From Cydia pomonella (lineage: Eukaryota; Arthropoda; Insecta; Lepidoptera; Tortricidae): 64,000 nt of DNA. A model generated the notes under the pieces. It saw only the letters and a list, made by a program, of their open reading frames with translations, had not been told where the DNA came from and ran no database searches. Of the stretch, positions 58,301 through 62,200 are shown in pieces (position 1 is the first letter of the stretch; each line of letters opens with the position of its first letter). The translations under genes and the position numbers were made by a program. Where the stretch lies: contig NC_084715.1 in NCBI RefSeq assembly GCF_033807575.1, positions 11,953,349 through 12,017,348 on the forward strand, given 5' to 3'.

Positions 58301-59522
58301 TTTGAATCAACTCTAAAATTGAGCTTCGGAAAACACGCACGAATTAGTATTACCTACCATTAATCATTACTATAATTCCGATTAAACAATATACCCATAT
58401 ACGGTCATATGCGAACGATTTCGCGTATAGCAACTGGCTTTTATAGACTAAAATATTGACGCATATTAGCGGTGTTATTTAATACAGTGAGTGGATTTAC
58501 ATTATAATCGGAGCTAACGTGCCAGCGTGCGGCGATGTTGTCGCAGTAATAGAGACCGATCCAAAAATACTTACATAGCAACTCTAGCGCGAGCTTCTGA
58601 TTTATGTGAGGGCTAAATATTGCCTTTTGAATTTACACGTCAATGTAATGCATTCTAGTCGTCGTCGGACTCGGACGTGAACCCTTACTTTCTTAGATAA
58701 TTTCAGTCATTAATGTTTGAAAAGATAGTGTGGCGACGCATTTAGTTTTAACAGGGAAACAGCCGTGATTCAGCTCAGCACTCAGCAGTCATCTATCATC
58801 GTGATGCAGTATCTATCATTTTTTACCAGATATGACTGAAAATATTCGCGCGTCAGCATTGTATGCATTGGTCTCCAGTTGAAGACGTGATCGTTTACCG
58901 GAGACCAAGGCGTAATCATTGTTTATCCGGATGCTAAAATGACAGTATTTACTATTTAGTATTTACCCATTAACCCAATTAGTCCGACGAAACATTGTCA
59001 TTTTAATACAAAATTGACATGCGTAGTAAATTGGCTACTCAAACTGTTTTTTAACCATGATATACAGCTACGAGCTTTTATTATTTATACTGGTATATGT
59101 GATCAAAGTTCTGACAACTAATTACTCATTTCATAGAAAAATGTTAAAATAAGTAGGATATCTAAAAGGACAATCTAGGGGTGGTTGCACCCGCTATTCC
59201 ATGTAACCAACTAGGTGTAAAACATTTATCCCTGTCCGCCCCATCATTTGCTCAATAAATCGGTGCAACGCATGTCCTTATTAACAATTATGAACAAACG
59301 GGTGTAATATCAATGAATGTAGCCAACTAGCCACTAGTCTTGTATTTTTGTCATTTGATTTTGAGCATTAAAAGAAGTATTTGAGGTGGTTTTTTGGGTG
59401 TGTTGTGTGGTATATACTTACATTTGATGAGTACGACGGAGTCGTGGGGCTCGCATTGCACCTGGGTGGCGTTCATGGCGAGCAGCCCGCCGCTCGCCCC
59501 GCCACCCGCCACGCTCGCTTCT
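8741..59522 (-). CDS. Rho guanine-nucleotide exchange factor, ARHGEF17 (TEM4)-like, 5'-incomplete
   Basis: Thirteen minus-strand exons were placed: 59522-59422, 46339-46237, 35242-35032, 29296-29120, 22403-22244, 20399-20170, 17603-17481, 14415-14266, 13707-13509, 12607-12396, 11879-11619, 11470-11291 and 10339-8741. All have GT-AG sites and matching phases, giving 1234 codons plus stop. Approximate order in this partial product: linker with RWFSVRRGS (1-138), DH domain (174-365; RRHVVAAIIHSE, MVKPVQRFPQFIMFLQ, DLLKHTP), PH domain (393-640; RHLLRQDD, RRLLLLNDLVVCVSV, DDEMAWVDSCCLQL) and WD40-like region (643-1234). The DH-PH pair exchanges GDP for GTP on Rho-type GTPases at membranes or the actin cortex. 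The PH insert and beta-propeller resemble ARHGEF17 more than ARHGEF10, but I assign this by pattern only. The first coding exon is outside the window. The penultimate exon is tandemly amplified six-fold. Confidence 0.85.
10414..11449 (-). repeat. Six tandem copies of the RhoGEF exon with its splice donor (177/164-bp units)
   Basis: Units start, in plus coordinates, at 10414, 10591, 10768, 10945, 11109 and 11273, with lengths 177, 177, 177, 164, 164 and 177. Each contains the exon from TCTACACG to ACCAAG plus the first 13 bases of the following intron including the GT donor. None of the five extra copies has an acceptor. The two 164-bp units lack the same 13 bp (ATGGGCGCGCCGC in plus orientation). 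Otherwise the copies differ by only a couple of bases: the unit nearest the last exon reads TLQSLDTK instead of TLQLLDTK, and the outermost unit reads LLWVCAAG instead of LLWVWAAG. This near identity shows recent expansion or homogenisation. Confidence 0.97.
11291..11470 (-). CDS. RhoGEF penultimate exon (start of WD40-like domain), 5'-most copy of a six-copy array
   Basis: The acceptor is GTTTGTATAG|GTCCGC at 11470 and the donor is ACCAAG|GTATGCC at 11291, giving 180 bases and 60 codons in phase 0. The peptide starts VRCGCFYTSSSSPRG and contains SLLWVCAAGSAPDSHVAVL and KTLVTLQLLDTK, a propeller-like strand pair. This is the only copy with a splice acceptor. Equivalent donors recur at 11127, 10963, 10786, 10609 and 10432. 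Confidence 0.88.
11619..11879 (-). CDS. RhoGEF exon: second half of PH domain
   Basis: The acceptor is TTTGTTCCAG|AAAAAAGAC and the donor is ACGGAG|GTGACT; 87 codons in phase 0. It encodes KKDDEMAWVDSCCLQL, then TFRAQEPGARLAWATEL with the terminal PH-type helix, and ends SSKYLTE. Confidence 0.88.
12013..12170. mobile_element. Foldback MITE-like repeat
   Basis: The left arm (TTTTAC..GGAGGCAAAGT..GTTTAACC) pairs with the right arm, whose reverse complement reads TTTTACAAAAAGGCAAAGT followed by GTTTAACCGCTCGTG. It lies in the 516-bp intron between the two PH exons and codes for nothing. Confidence 0.55.
12396..12607 (-). CDS. RhoGEF exon: insert within the PH domain
   Basis: The acceptor is TTTTCCATTCCAG|GG and the donor is ATACAG|GTGAGA. 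Two bases complete a codon from the previous exon, then 70 codons follow. The sequence has a Ser/Asn-rich stretch (NRSGSLRSNSSNTS), a helical part (MHDYETVSRMADLAASL) and ends FRALLQNIQQSIQ, which joins in frame to KKDDEMAW. This insert between PH strands is a reason to prefer ARHGEF17-like over ARHGEF10. Confidence 0.87.
12608..13508 (-). other. RhoGEF intron with a LINE remnant
   Basis: A 901-bp intron. Its 5' part (13135-13436) is a decayed LINE C-terminus; the rest is AT-rich with no feature recognised. Confidence 0.7.
13135..13436 (-). mobile_element. LINE reverse-transcriptase C-terminal remnant (RTE-like)
   Basis: The minus strand encodes VTNEEVLNRVREKRCLLRTI, then RKGNMLGHLLRH, a single in-frame stop, GRRNRGKPRRAYMDQVKEKV and SYQAVKEEAKERHAWR. 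This is the typical conserved tail that follows the RT domain in RTE-type LINEs of insects. The fragment is truncated at both ends. Confidence 0.75.
13509..13707 (-). CDS. RhoGEF exon: PH domain core
   Basis: The acceptor is TTTCTTTCACAG|GAATTC and the donor is GCTCAAG|GTACCT; 66 codons plus one base. It encodes EFNQSGALSKCKPRRLLLL, the PH strand NDLVVCVSVCNSG, KWAHPVQDVDVLDT and SRVLAQ. The last base and the next exon's GG make one Gly codon. Confidence 0.9.
13739..14215 (-). mobile_element. LINE C-terminal remnant, second family
   Basis: The minus strand encodes AVAYAKRNVRRPMVRFKDC, AKRDMSAFEINHHAWETL and AEDRDGWRKRVVKGRRLC, a pattern (GKRNVGRP..RFKDC..RDM..F.I....WE.LAEDR..WR) that closes the ORF of CR1/Jockey-type LINEs in many animals. 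It fills most of the intron between exons 14266 and 13707, is frameshifted towards its upstream side, and belongs to a family different from the fragment at 13135. Confidence 0.75.
14266..14415 (-). CDS. RhoGEF exon: DH-PH linker and first PH strands
   Basis: The acceptor is CCTTGTGCAG|GCGTTC and the donor is CAGTTG|GTAAGT; 50 codons in phase 0. It begins AFRAALRRLTRGG, has a Gly/Ala-rich linker, then LLASRADKRHLLRQDDLTQL, the beginning of a PH domain. The 3' splice site of its upstream intron lies only 35 bases from the first 41-bp repeat core at 14450. Confidence 0.85.
14450..14500. repeat. 41-bp repeat, block A (two degenerate cores)
   Basis: GCACGGATCCGCGC at 14450 and GCACGTATCCGTTC at 14483 are variants of the palindromic core GCACGGATCCGTGC. 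The 33-base spacing suggests an 8-bp loss from the usual 41-bp period. Confidence 0.6.
15068..15165. repeat. 41-bp repeat, block B
   Basis: GCACGGATACGTGC at 15109 and GCACGGATCCGGGC at 15150 are exactly 41 bases apart. A weaker core, GTACGTATACGCG, lies 41 bases before the first, near 15068. Confidence 0.75.
15668..15788. mobile_element. Palindromic MITE, 121 bp
   Basis: Arms of about 30 bases: ACTCCTGGACTTCCCCAAAG at the left pairs with the right end, whose reverse complement reads ACTCACGGACTTCCCCAAAG. They differ at three or four positions. No coding capacity. Confidence 0.7.
15996..16163 (+). CDS. Possible nested plus-strand small protein or 5' coding exon (unidentified)
   Basis: A GC-richer island in AT-rich intron DNA begins with TTTATTTTGTAG|AAAAAATGACTG, a good splice acceptor directly before an ATG in strong context. 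The ORF is 55 codons, starting MTEPENSNWSVPIRALEVEQ and continuing TPQGSLRLRDEVLLERSESG. It is charged, hydrophilic and has no stop, while the minus strand here is full of stops. A possible upstream UTR exon ends at AACTGAGAAG|GTAAGTG near 14735. No family is recognised. Blocks B and C of the 41-bp repeat lie on either side. It could be the remains of a mobile-element gene. Confidence 0.35.
   Translation: MTEPENSNWSVPIRALEVEQTPQGSLRLRDEVLLERSESGRLRVCINRYINVECF
16303..16480. repeat. 41-bp repeat, block C (four cores, about 41-bp period)
   Basis: Cores lie at 16303 (GCACGGATCCGTGG), 16344 (GCACGGATCCGTGC), 16385 (ACACGGATACGTGC) and 16425 (GCACGGATCCGTGC), with spacings of 41, 41 and 40. Each is followed by a related spacer (CTAAGC or TTCAGCAAATAC, then T-rich). 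A weak fifth unit, ACACGCACACATG, begins near 16465. Confidence 0.85.
17481..17603 (-). CDS. RhoGEF exon: last helix of the DH domain
   Basis: The acceptor is TTTCTTTTCCAG|GATTTA and the donor is ACCCAG|GTATTT; 41 codons in phase 0. It encodes DLLKHTPPGHADRVALQ, the conserved DLLKHT block of DH domains, then a helix ending NERKREAERTQ. Confidence 0.92.
17604..20169 (-). other. RhoGEF intron, no recognised element
   Basis: AT-rich, 2.6 kb. I see no convincing exon, TIR-bounded element or LINE fragment on either strand. Confidence 0.6.
20170..20399 (-). CDS. RhoGEF exon: central DH domain
   Basis: The acceptor is AATTATTGTTATAG|GC and the donor is CTACAG|GTAGCT; two bases plus 76 codons. It encodes EVFLNAFSKAVVLDVYSDFI, MESKRKSALADFFKVKQI, and LSFFGLMVKPVQRFPQFIMF, the signature DH helix in which KPVQRFPQ contacts the GTPase. 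Confidence 0.95.
20428..20788. repeat. Minisatellite, four copies of an approximately 90-bp unit
   Basis: CAAGAGTGGC-type landmarks occur at 20501, 20591, 20679 and 20769 (spacings 90, 88, 90). The unit runs through GTACAGTAGAATCATCTTAA, ACCTAACC.AAATAAGTCGG, TTCGGCTTCTGCCTTCATAC and GAGTGGCAAGGGAAAACAC. It starts only 29 bases upstream of the DH exon acceptor. Confidence 0.9.
20998..21255 (+). mobile_element. tRNA-derived SINE, copy 1
   Basis: It begins GACCGGTTTGGCCTAGTGGG (box A-like TGGCCTAGTGGG) and contains the box B motif GGTTCAAATCC about 35 bases later. The body reads GGTAAGGGCATGTATTTGTG and GAGTCATGGGTGTTTTCTATG and ends in an A/T-rich tail. A second copy is at 32236. Confidence 0.85.
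21708..21911. mobile_element. hAT-type MITE with 8-bp target-site duplication
   Basis: The ends are CAGGGATCGGAACCGGTTTT and, in reverse complement, CAGGGATCGGAAACCGGTAT. ATAAAATA flanks both sides exactly (21700-21707 and 21912-21919), the 8-bp duplication expected of hAT elements. The 204-bp body has no ORF. Confidence 0.9.
22244..22403 (-). CDS. RhoGEF exon: DH domain, second part
   Basis: The acceptor is CGTTCACAG|GACTAC and the donor is AAAATAG|GTATGT; 53 codons plus one base. It encodes DYKKPLEESSPAILNASKIQ, TLFHRLPDILQCHLHF and TALADCARTWDRDEKIG, typical early DH helices. Confidence 0.93.
22474..22614. mobile_element. Palindromic MITE family P, copy 1
   Basis: Nearly the whole element folds back: GAAAATATCGATACGAAAAA and GCCAAAAATATGTATACAC on the left pair with GTGTATACATATTTTTGGCA and ATATCGATATTTTCAGACG on the right. 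Termini read GTACAGTCAC and GTGATCGTAC. The same family is at 35994-36127. Confidence 0.85.
26654..27029. mobile_element. TIR element of about 376 bp (MITE-like)
   Basis: The left end ATAGGGAAGAGTGGGGGAAT continues TGGGAACA; the reverse complement of the right end is ATAGGGGAGACTGGGGGAAT then TGGGAACA. Arms of 28 bases differ at three positions. No transposase and no clear target duplication. Confidence 0.65.
27239..27788 (+). mobile_element. LINE-type element 3' coding fragment with RPDG/WDATCVD nuclease-like domain
   Basis: The plus strand encodes SRDDGKRPDGMTLVPWKMG, RVLVWDATCVDILAPSHLPR, AGAAAEAAETKKVSKY and YHFVAFGVETLGP, then a TGA at 27529-27531, and the same frame continues AKILFKEMSKRLIDSTGDQR, AGSFLSQRISIAIQRGNAAS and GTMPRGP. 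This is the conserved C-terminal block found after the RT domain in a widespread family of animal retroelement proteins; the spaced PD...D.T pattern recalls restriction-like endonucleases (inference). The TGA replaces what is a Trp (GPWG) in the relatives I remember. The copy is 5'-truncated; an AATAAAAAAA tail is near 27775. Confidence 0.75.
28511..28624 (-). pseudogene. Decayed duplicate of the 3' end of RhoGEF exon 29296-29120 and its intron start
   Basis: Plus-strand 28511-28624 aligns to 29034-29147 in order: ACTGTGATTA, TTTTACGACCGGCGACTGCA, CGCGTAATCAGCAGTATA, AAATTTACGTTGTCGAGCCG and CTGCAGTGTCGCGAC. On the minus strand it keeps the last exon bases (CTGCAGCGGCTCG) and a donor weakened to GTAAAT. 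No open frame is left. It is a local segmental duplication about 520 bases from its source. Confidence 0.75.
29120..29296 (-). CDS. RhoGEF exon: start of the DH domain
   Basis: The acceptor is TTTCATTCCAG|CTTGAA and the donor is GTCAAT|GTAAGT; 59 codons in phase 0. It encodes LEEDLFSCGGEVRGG, a Pro/Ala spacer, then LRRRHVVAAIIHSENSYVAT and LQRLVN, the first DH helix (the E of HSEN matches the conserved Glu that contacts switch I). Confidence 0.93.
31617..31970. mobile_element. TIR element, 354 bp (MITE-like)
   Basis: Left AGCATAGAGTGCTCACTTCA continues TACATTAGTTTTC; the reverse complement of the right end is AGCATAGAGTGCTCACTCCA then TACATCCGTTTTC. The body also contains two TCAAGTAGC segments. 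No ORF. Confidence 0.8.
32236..32398 (+). mobile_element. tRNA-derived SINE, copy 2 (3'-truncated)
   Basis: GACCGGTGTAGCCTAGTGGG and GGGTTCGAATCCCGGTAAGG match copy 1 at 20998 and give a better box B. The tail (GACTCATGGGTGTTTTGTAT) is cut off where the next repeat begins. Confidence 0.85.
32399..33570. mobile_element. Unclassified repeat beginning CTAGCTTTTGCCCGCGG (common in Lepidoptera)
   Basis: It starts with CTAGCTTTTGCCCGCGGCTT and CGCCCGCGT, a sequence I know as abundant in lepidopteran genomes, and ends with CAGTCAGTCAGTCAGTTTC followed by a T/A-rich run. Between lie GGGGTGAATTAAGAAAAAT and CAGCGGTTTAGGCTGTGCG, typical of non-coding 3' parts of RTE-like LINEs. No intact ORF. Class and exact borders are uncertain; it may be a compound insertion. 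Confidence 0.6.
32998..33262. repeat. Three tandem copies of a 92-bp unit inside the repeat
   Basis: CGTTAGATTTTA occurs at 33006, 33098 and 33190 (spacing 92, 92), each followed by AATCGTTGTTATTTTCGTAA and TCAGC.ACCCGATAAACCA. Confidence 0.9.
35032..35242 (-). CDS. RhoGEF exon: linker with RWFSVRRGS motif
   Basis: The acceptor is TTTGCCTCCAG|GAGCAG and the donor is CCTGAG|GTAATT; one base plus 70 codons. It encodes SSGQLRNTLSRARELCERWR, an Ala/Pro/Gly spacer, LARWFSVRRGSTHQYDMHT and DKMPKLPE. The exon is about 70% GC in AT-rich surroundings. Confidence 0.9.
35994..36127. mobile_element. Palindromic MITE family P, copy 2
   Basis: Ends GTACGGTCACGTCTGAAAAT and, in reverse complement, GTACAGTCACGTCTGATATC. 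The interior has CGATACGAAAAAAGTCCAAA on one arm and TTTTTGGCACGTTTTTCGTA on the other. It shares termini and sequence with 22474-22614. Confidence 0.85.
38012..38745. mobile_element. Repeat family R, uninterrupted copy
   Basis: It matches 51066-53095 throughout: TCCGTAAATAATGGCCAACA, TGATAATGTTGTAATTGCTT, AACTACGAATGCGTGACATG and ACGCCACCACATATCCG. It ends in a hairpin (38655-38675 with 38714-38736) made of GGCATTAAAACACTCGTGTG and its complement. There is no coding frame, so it is probably a non-autonomous element. Here the mariner insertion site of the other copy is empty (AAAGTAAATATAGCAAAAG). Confidence 0.85.
39993..40112. mobile_element. Foldback MITE with GAGGGCCTAC ends
   Basis: GAGGGCCTACCGTGAAAAAC and GAAAGTCAATATGTCG on the left pair with a right arm whose reverse complement reads GAGGGCCTACTCCAAAAACG, AAAATCGTAATTTCG. 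120 bp, no ORF. Confidence 0.7.
41523..41711. mobile_element. MITE with about 70-bp inverted repeats and TA ends
   Basis: The left arm TACCCCTAGTGTAA, GCGAAACGTGACGTACGCGT, TTGCGTTAAGTGTCATTTTG has a near-perfect inverted copy at the right (CAAAATGAGACTTAACGCAA through TTACACTAGGGGTA). TA dinucleotides at both ends fit a Tc1/mariner-type target duplication. Confidence 0.85.
42688..42851 (+). mobile_element. LINE ORF 3' end remnant
   Basis: The plus strand reads EEWNALPGSVFPHEYNLNLF then KARVNRYLIGKRAPP and a stop, the usual last residues of a lepidopteran Jockey/R1-like LINE RT protein. The downstream CATCACTTACCATCAGGTG is also typical of the 3' UTR of such elements. Only the tail is present. 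Confidence 0.65.
43430..43620. other. CpG-richer patch in the intron
   Basis: About 190 bases are markedly richer in G+C than the surroundings (GGGGCACAGG, CGGCGCGACGGGACCACACG). Both strands are open for 60 or more codons, but no splice-site pair or known motif supports an exon. It could be an enhancer, an alternative first exon or an old insertion. Confidence 0.3.
44408..44577. mobile_element. Foldback MITE with GGGnGCCTAGCCA ends
   Basis: Left arm GGGTGCCTAGCCAGTTG, TTAGCGCTACGACAACGAAA, ACCATCTGTCTCTCTATCG; the reverse complement of the right arm is GGGGGCCTAGCCAAGATG, TTTGCGCTACGACAACAAAA, CGCTTTCTGTCTATCG. 170 bp, no ORF. Confidence 0.75.
45317..45690. repeat. Complex inverted and tandem repeat (CTGGCTATCTAGAACT type)
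   Basis: TATCTCAGCAGTTCTAGATA with GCCAGCTCC (45317-45345) is inverted relative to GGAAGCTGGCTATCTAGAAC with TGCTGAGATC (45461-45490). A direct, diverged copy follows (GGGAGTTGGCTATCCAGAAC, TCCTGAGATGCTGG) about 170 bases later. Further short TAGAACT segments extend to about 45990. Confidence 0.7.
46237..46339 (-). CDS. RhoGEF exon: N-terminal linker
   Basis: The acceptor is TTTGTTCTAG|ATGAAC and the donor is GACTCCAG|GTAATT; two bases, 33 codons, two bases. It encodes EHRSAGGSWEEPVSAVRNAP and LRRSQRLNSTLDS. Both phases agree with the neighbouring exons. The first ATG of the exon is not in the reading frame. Confidence 0.85.
47011..47187. mobile_element. MITE-like inverted repeat
   Basis: Left AGACATTACTCACAATGTAT; the reverse complement of the right end is AGTCATTACTCGCAATGTAT. 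A second inner pair (GTGTCATTCACGACGACGCG with CATCGTGGATGACGCG) is present. 177 bp. Confidence 0.6.
49647..49730. repeat. Common lepidopteran repeat tail with AGGGTTCCG hairpin
   Basis: CGGACAGACAGACGGACATG is followed by AGGGTTCCGTTTTTTGCC and TTTGGCTACGGAACCCT; the two ends of the latter are inverted copies. I know this motif as a frequent 3' end of lepidopteran retroelements; no coding part remains. Confidence 0.55.
50194..50262 (+). CDS. Candidate plus-strand 69-bp exon (unidentified)
   Basis: AGTACCAG|GGCCTCATG ... CGTAACAAG|GTATGC gives 23 codons in phase 0: GLMSYEVSPTGRPRPGAGRA followed by RNK. Base composition jumps to about 75% GC for exactly this stretch, as in the true exons of the neighbouring gene, and the donor is strong. 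I do not recognise the peptide. If real, it belongs to a gene on the opposite strand within the RhoGEF intron, perhaps together with 53615-53671. Confidence 0.35.
50348..50484. mobile_element. Foldback MITE with TATGCAAC ends
   Basis: TATGCAACGTTGTATAAGTA then GGTCAAAAAA on the left; the reverse complement of the right is TATGCAACAGTTGTATAAGA then AGGGTCAAAAAAGG. 137 bp, no ORF. Confidence 0.8.
51066..53095. mobile_element. Repeat family R, copy interrupted by a mariner element
   Basis: The halves 51066-51523 and 52817-53095 together match the copy at 38012-38745. The right half ends in the same hairpin (53010-53030 with 53069-53091). The interruption is exactly the 1.3-kb Tc1/mariner insertion plus the duplicated TA. 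Confidence 0.85.
51524..52816 (-). mobile_element. Tc1/mariner transposon, inactivated, inserted at TA
   Basis: It is 1293 bp with TA on both sides (51522-51523, 52817-52818) and inverted ends beginning AAGCATAGTTCATATA. The minus strand encodes pieces of one transposase. An N-terminal helix-turn-helix part is at 52655-52371 (RRLIVHKYFENS, SICRVIKRYKE). A catalytic part with LLDDKTYVKLDFNQLLGS is at 52264-52055. A second catalytic part with IKECLEKLVLAFI and WPDLASCHYSKK is at 52000-51680. The pieces are separated by stops and frameshifts, so it makes no full transposase. The motifs fit an insect mariner-like lineage of the IS630-Tc1-mariner superfamily; the exact subfamily is not assigned. 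Confidence 0.92.
53615..53671 (+). CDS. Candidate plus-strand 57-bp exon (unidentified)
   Basis: ATCGCAGTAG|GTCGAG ... GACACACTG|GTAAAA gives 19 codons in phase 0: VEIRDAAGAGAPGLTYDTL. It is a sharp GC-rich island in AT-rich DNA, in the same strand, phase and size class as 50194-50262. The acceptor lacks a clear pyrimidine tract and the peptide is not recognised. Confidence 0.25.
54901..55328. mobile_element. Possible hAT-like non-autonomous element carrying a nested palindrome
   Basis: The left end CAGGGATGGGCAAACTTT, GGAGGGCCA resembles the reverse complement of the right end, CAATGGTAGGCAAAGTATGG, CCAGGGGG. The CAGGG-type end suggests hAT, but no 8-bp target duplication is visible. Confidence 0.45.
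55194..55305. mobile_element. Near-perfect palindromic MITE, 112 bp
   Basis: GGGGGCCTACCGCGAACCAC, GTTCGATGTG, TTGCCTCTCTGTCGCACTT on the left is mirrored by AAGTGTGACAGGGAGGCATC, ACGTCGAACGTGGTTCGCGG, TAGGCCCCC. Arms of about 50 bases have only a few mismatches, which suggests a young insertion. Its ends resemble those of 39993 (GGGCCTACC). Confidence 0.85.
57090..57280. promoter_or_regulatory. CpG-richer intronic stretch, possible internal promoter
   Basis: The minus strand reads AAACTGACAGTGCAGACGAG, TGCACGCTGCGTACGATGCA and, further on, GTCGTAAATAAG|GTGAAG, which could be an initiator-like start and a non-coding first exon with a donor. It is only inferred from composition and weak motifs. 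Confidence 0.2.
59422..59522 (-). CDS. RhoGEF exon, the most 5' found in the window
   Basis: The acceptor is TTATGTCTAG|AGAAGC and the donor is ATCAAAT|GTAAGT; one base, 33 codons, one base. It encodes EASVAGGGASGGLLAMNATQ and VQCEPHDSVVLIK. The leftover T joins AT of the next exon to make Tyr, an exact phase match. It needs an upstream exon beyond the window, although the internal in-frame ATG (AMNAT) could serve as an alternative start. Confidence 0.82.
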
Positions 59523-59886
59523 CTAGACATAACAAAAAGCATATTAGAGTCAATTGTATGAAGTCAATAATGTCATTTCATAATTCTTAATTGTTATTAA
59601 AATCACGATGGTGCTACGGTTACAGAACTGTATGCTATCTCTATATGTAACCATACGTTGGTAATTCGGTATGTTTTTTTTAATCCTAGGAACAGTTCAT
59701 AATTGACAGGTAGACTCCGACCACGTTAACTTTGTACTGATTAAGGCAGTAACAATGCATACATAACCCATAGAACTGCCATACTTAACGAAGCATTTAA
59801 CAGGAAAACTAAGTTTGGTCCGACTCTAATAATGGGCCGGACTAGGTTAGATATGCTCCCTAAGTCCCCATACCGTCGTCGTATAA

Positions 59887-60038
59887 AGACCACCAGACAC
59901 TGGCGTCTTTTGAGCGTCGGCATCTAGTCATCGCGATGGAAAATAGCGTCTTTGCGATGTTGTGCCAATTTTGCGTGGAGTGCAAGCCATAGATTTCACT
60001 AGACGCCGACGCTCAGGAGACGCTAGTGTGGGGTGACC
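59887..60038. mobile_element. TIR element of about 150 bp
   Basis: CACTGGCGTCTTTTGAGCGT then CGGCATCTAGT on the left; the reverse complement of the right is CACTAGCGTCTCCTGAGCGT then CGGCGTCTAGT. About 40-base arms, no ORF. Confidence 0.75.
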
Positions 60039-61100
60039 CTTAGAGCTGCAGGCGCCTAATTCACTAACTTGACAATTGACACCTGAGACTCACAATTTCC
60101 TGTACATTTCTGGGTCGGTAAGTATCGACGGTACGTTGTGGCAATATTTACTTGTTAAACCAGCAGTGTACGATTAATTTTCATTGTCAGGCGACCATTG
60201 TCAACGTGGTGAAACGGGAGCCAGAACTAACTAAATTACAATTGTAATGCATACCTGCATTCTTACCTATTTCAATAGATTTAGAAATACACACCTATTA
60301 AAATAATTACATACATGACAAATATACAGAGCTAAGGACTAGGACCTAACTTATACTCTGTATCTTTAGGCATTTAAATAAAAGTAAACAAAATCTACCC
60401 TCAAATGGCTCCTTAAGCGAGGGTAATAGATGAAAATTTTACATGATCAAATAATGCAGGTTAAAGTCAGGTCGTTCAATGACAGATCCAGGCGGTTTTG
60501 TATTTGGTTGGTTAACCAATAAATGTTATAACTACCCGAAAATGTGCAAATTGTTTGGTCACGTTTATTTAAATACCTAAACCTACAGTGTACAGAGCTA
60601 CGCGATATTTTCTAAGCGAAACAATGACCAATATACCTGGATGTAGGTAGGAATGATTCACTATGCATTACGTTACAATTGTAATATTTACTAAACCATA
60701 GCAGTGATTGGCAACTATTATTGTTATAGAAAAACTGCAATACGTGAACTGCACCTGCAGCTGTTATTATAGTTGTATTAAGGGACGTGCTCACTGTCAA
60801 CTAGCTTTTATTACCCGCGGCTTCAACCCTATATATATTACTAGTTTAATTTAAACGCATTCGCACCGCATTACACTTACAAGAAGACGTGTTGTTTTGG
60901 TTATGTTCTCCGGTGGGTACTGAATAGGTACACTATACACTTAAGTATGTATCTGTCTTTAGTATTATTATAGCAATTTCATTTAACAAAAATCTAGCCA
61001 AATATACTAAGTATCTCTTCAGGTAGATAGATAGGTAGTACTCCTATATAGATAGTAGGTAGTAGTACGTATTCATCGTGCATCGTGGAAATAAATCTAC

Positions 61101-61245
61101 TTACCCCTTTATTCATAAACGTGTACTAAAGTTACAATGCCGCTGATCATCGTTTGTCCCTTTTCATCATACCAATACGTCCGAAAGGGACAAACGATGA
61201 TCAGGCGGCTTCGTAACTTTAGTACACGTTTATGAATAAGGGGTA
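61101..61245. mobile_element. Near-perfect palindromic MITE with TACCCC ends
   Basis: TTACCCCTTTATTCATAAAC, GTGTACTAAAGTTACAATGC, ATCATCGTTTGTCCCTTT on the left is mirrored to the right end (AAAGGGACAAACGATGATCA ... GTTTATGAATAAGGGGTAA). Arms are about 65 bases. TA lies at both ends as in 41523-41711. Confidence 0.88.
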
Positions 61246-62040
61246 ATGATTTATACTACGGTGATTTATCTCATTTGTAGTTATTTGTGGTGAACTGATA
61301 GGTTATTGGTCATTGCTCTTCATTGCTCTGTTCCTTCAGAACGTAAATTGGCAAGAAGTGAAAACAAACGCCGGCGGCTGGCTGGACAAAATGAGATTAG
61401 GACTCGCGCCAAATTAAGGGCAATGATTTTCTTTACTGTTACTTTCGCGTGAATCATGTTGAAACGTCTCGTCTAAACTAAAGCTACTCTAATTACGTAC
61501 TGCATATGTGAAGAATTATTACATACTTACATATTCCATAGCAAATTCCGCGATGATGATGGTGTGATTTCCGACATAAAACTATTTTATGTCCTCCGAG
61601 CACTCTTATAATGATTGCGAATATTACGATTGAATCAAATAATCAGACCTTAAATTTCGCACTATTCAAATTAGTGTTTCTAAAGATGCAGAGTTACTGA
61701 ATAATCTCTTAGTTTTATAACATAAAAAATCACTGTAATTGGGGAATTTAGGGTGCTTGGTCTACATGGCTGCATTGCAACGACACTGGTACAAAGACGA
61801 TATCATTGACAAATGATACTAAGAACCCTACATCTTACTGTCCAAAGGTTTCAGCCATCCCATAGCTAGGTATTAGATAGATAGTAACATAAGACACAGC
61901 AAGTGTTCAATTGATCGTGGGAGATTCTTGGTGTGGCCTGCGCACTGATTTGACTTAACGTTCAATGTTGTGTGACTGACGTTACGAGATCCAGTCTGTC
62001 GACACATAGGCATATGTCTTGTGTCTTAAAAATTGACTAA

Positions 62041-62200
62041 CATTATTTATTTATTTATTTATTTAATCTTTATTGCACAATACATGAAGGTACAAATGGT
62101 GGACTTAATGCCTTAAGGCATTCTCTACCAGTCAACCAATGCACACAACATAACAATGTACTAACATTTCGTTAGTACAGACCTGCTTAAAGGCAGCCCA
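62041..62200 (-). mobile_element. LINE 3' UTR end with (AAAT)n tail, minus orientation
   Basis: Plus-strand TTATTTATTTATTTATTTAA followed by TCTTTATTGCACAATACATG and GCCTTAAGGCATTCTCTACC is the reverse of a frequent lepidopteran LINE 3' end: AATAAAGA followed by an AAAT tail. No coding part is attached. Confidence 0.6.

Larger units (their letters stand above)
46340..59421 (-). other. RhoGEF intron (13 kb) with many insertions
   Basis: Contains the elements at 47011, 49647, 50348, 51066-53095 (with mariner), 54901 and 55194, two candidate plus-strand exons (50194, 53615) and a CpG-richer stretch near 57090-57280. The flanking minus-strand exons join in phase without another exon. The intervals 47190-49640 and 55340-57080 show nothing I can support. 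Confidence 0.6.
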
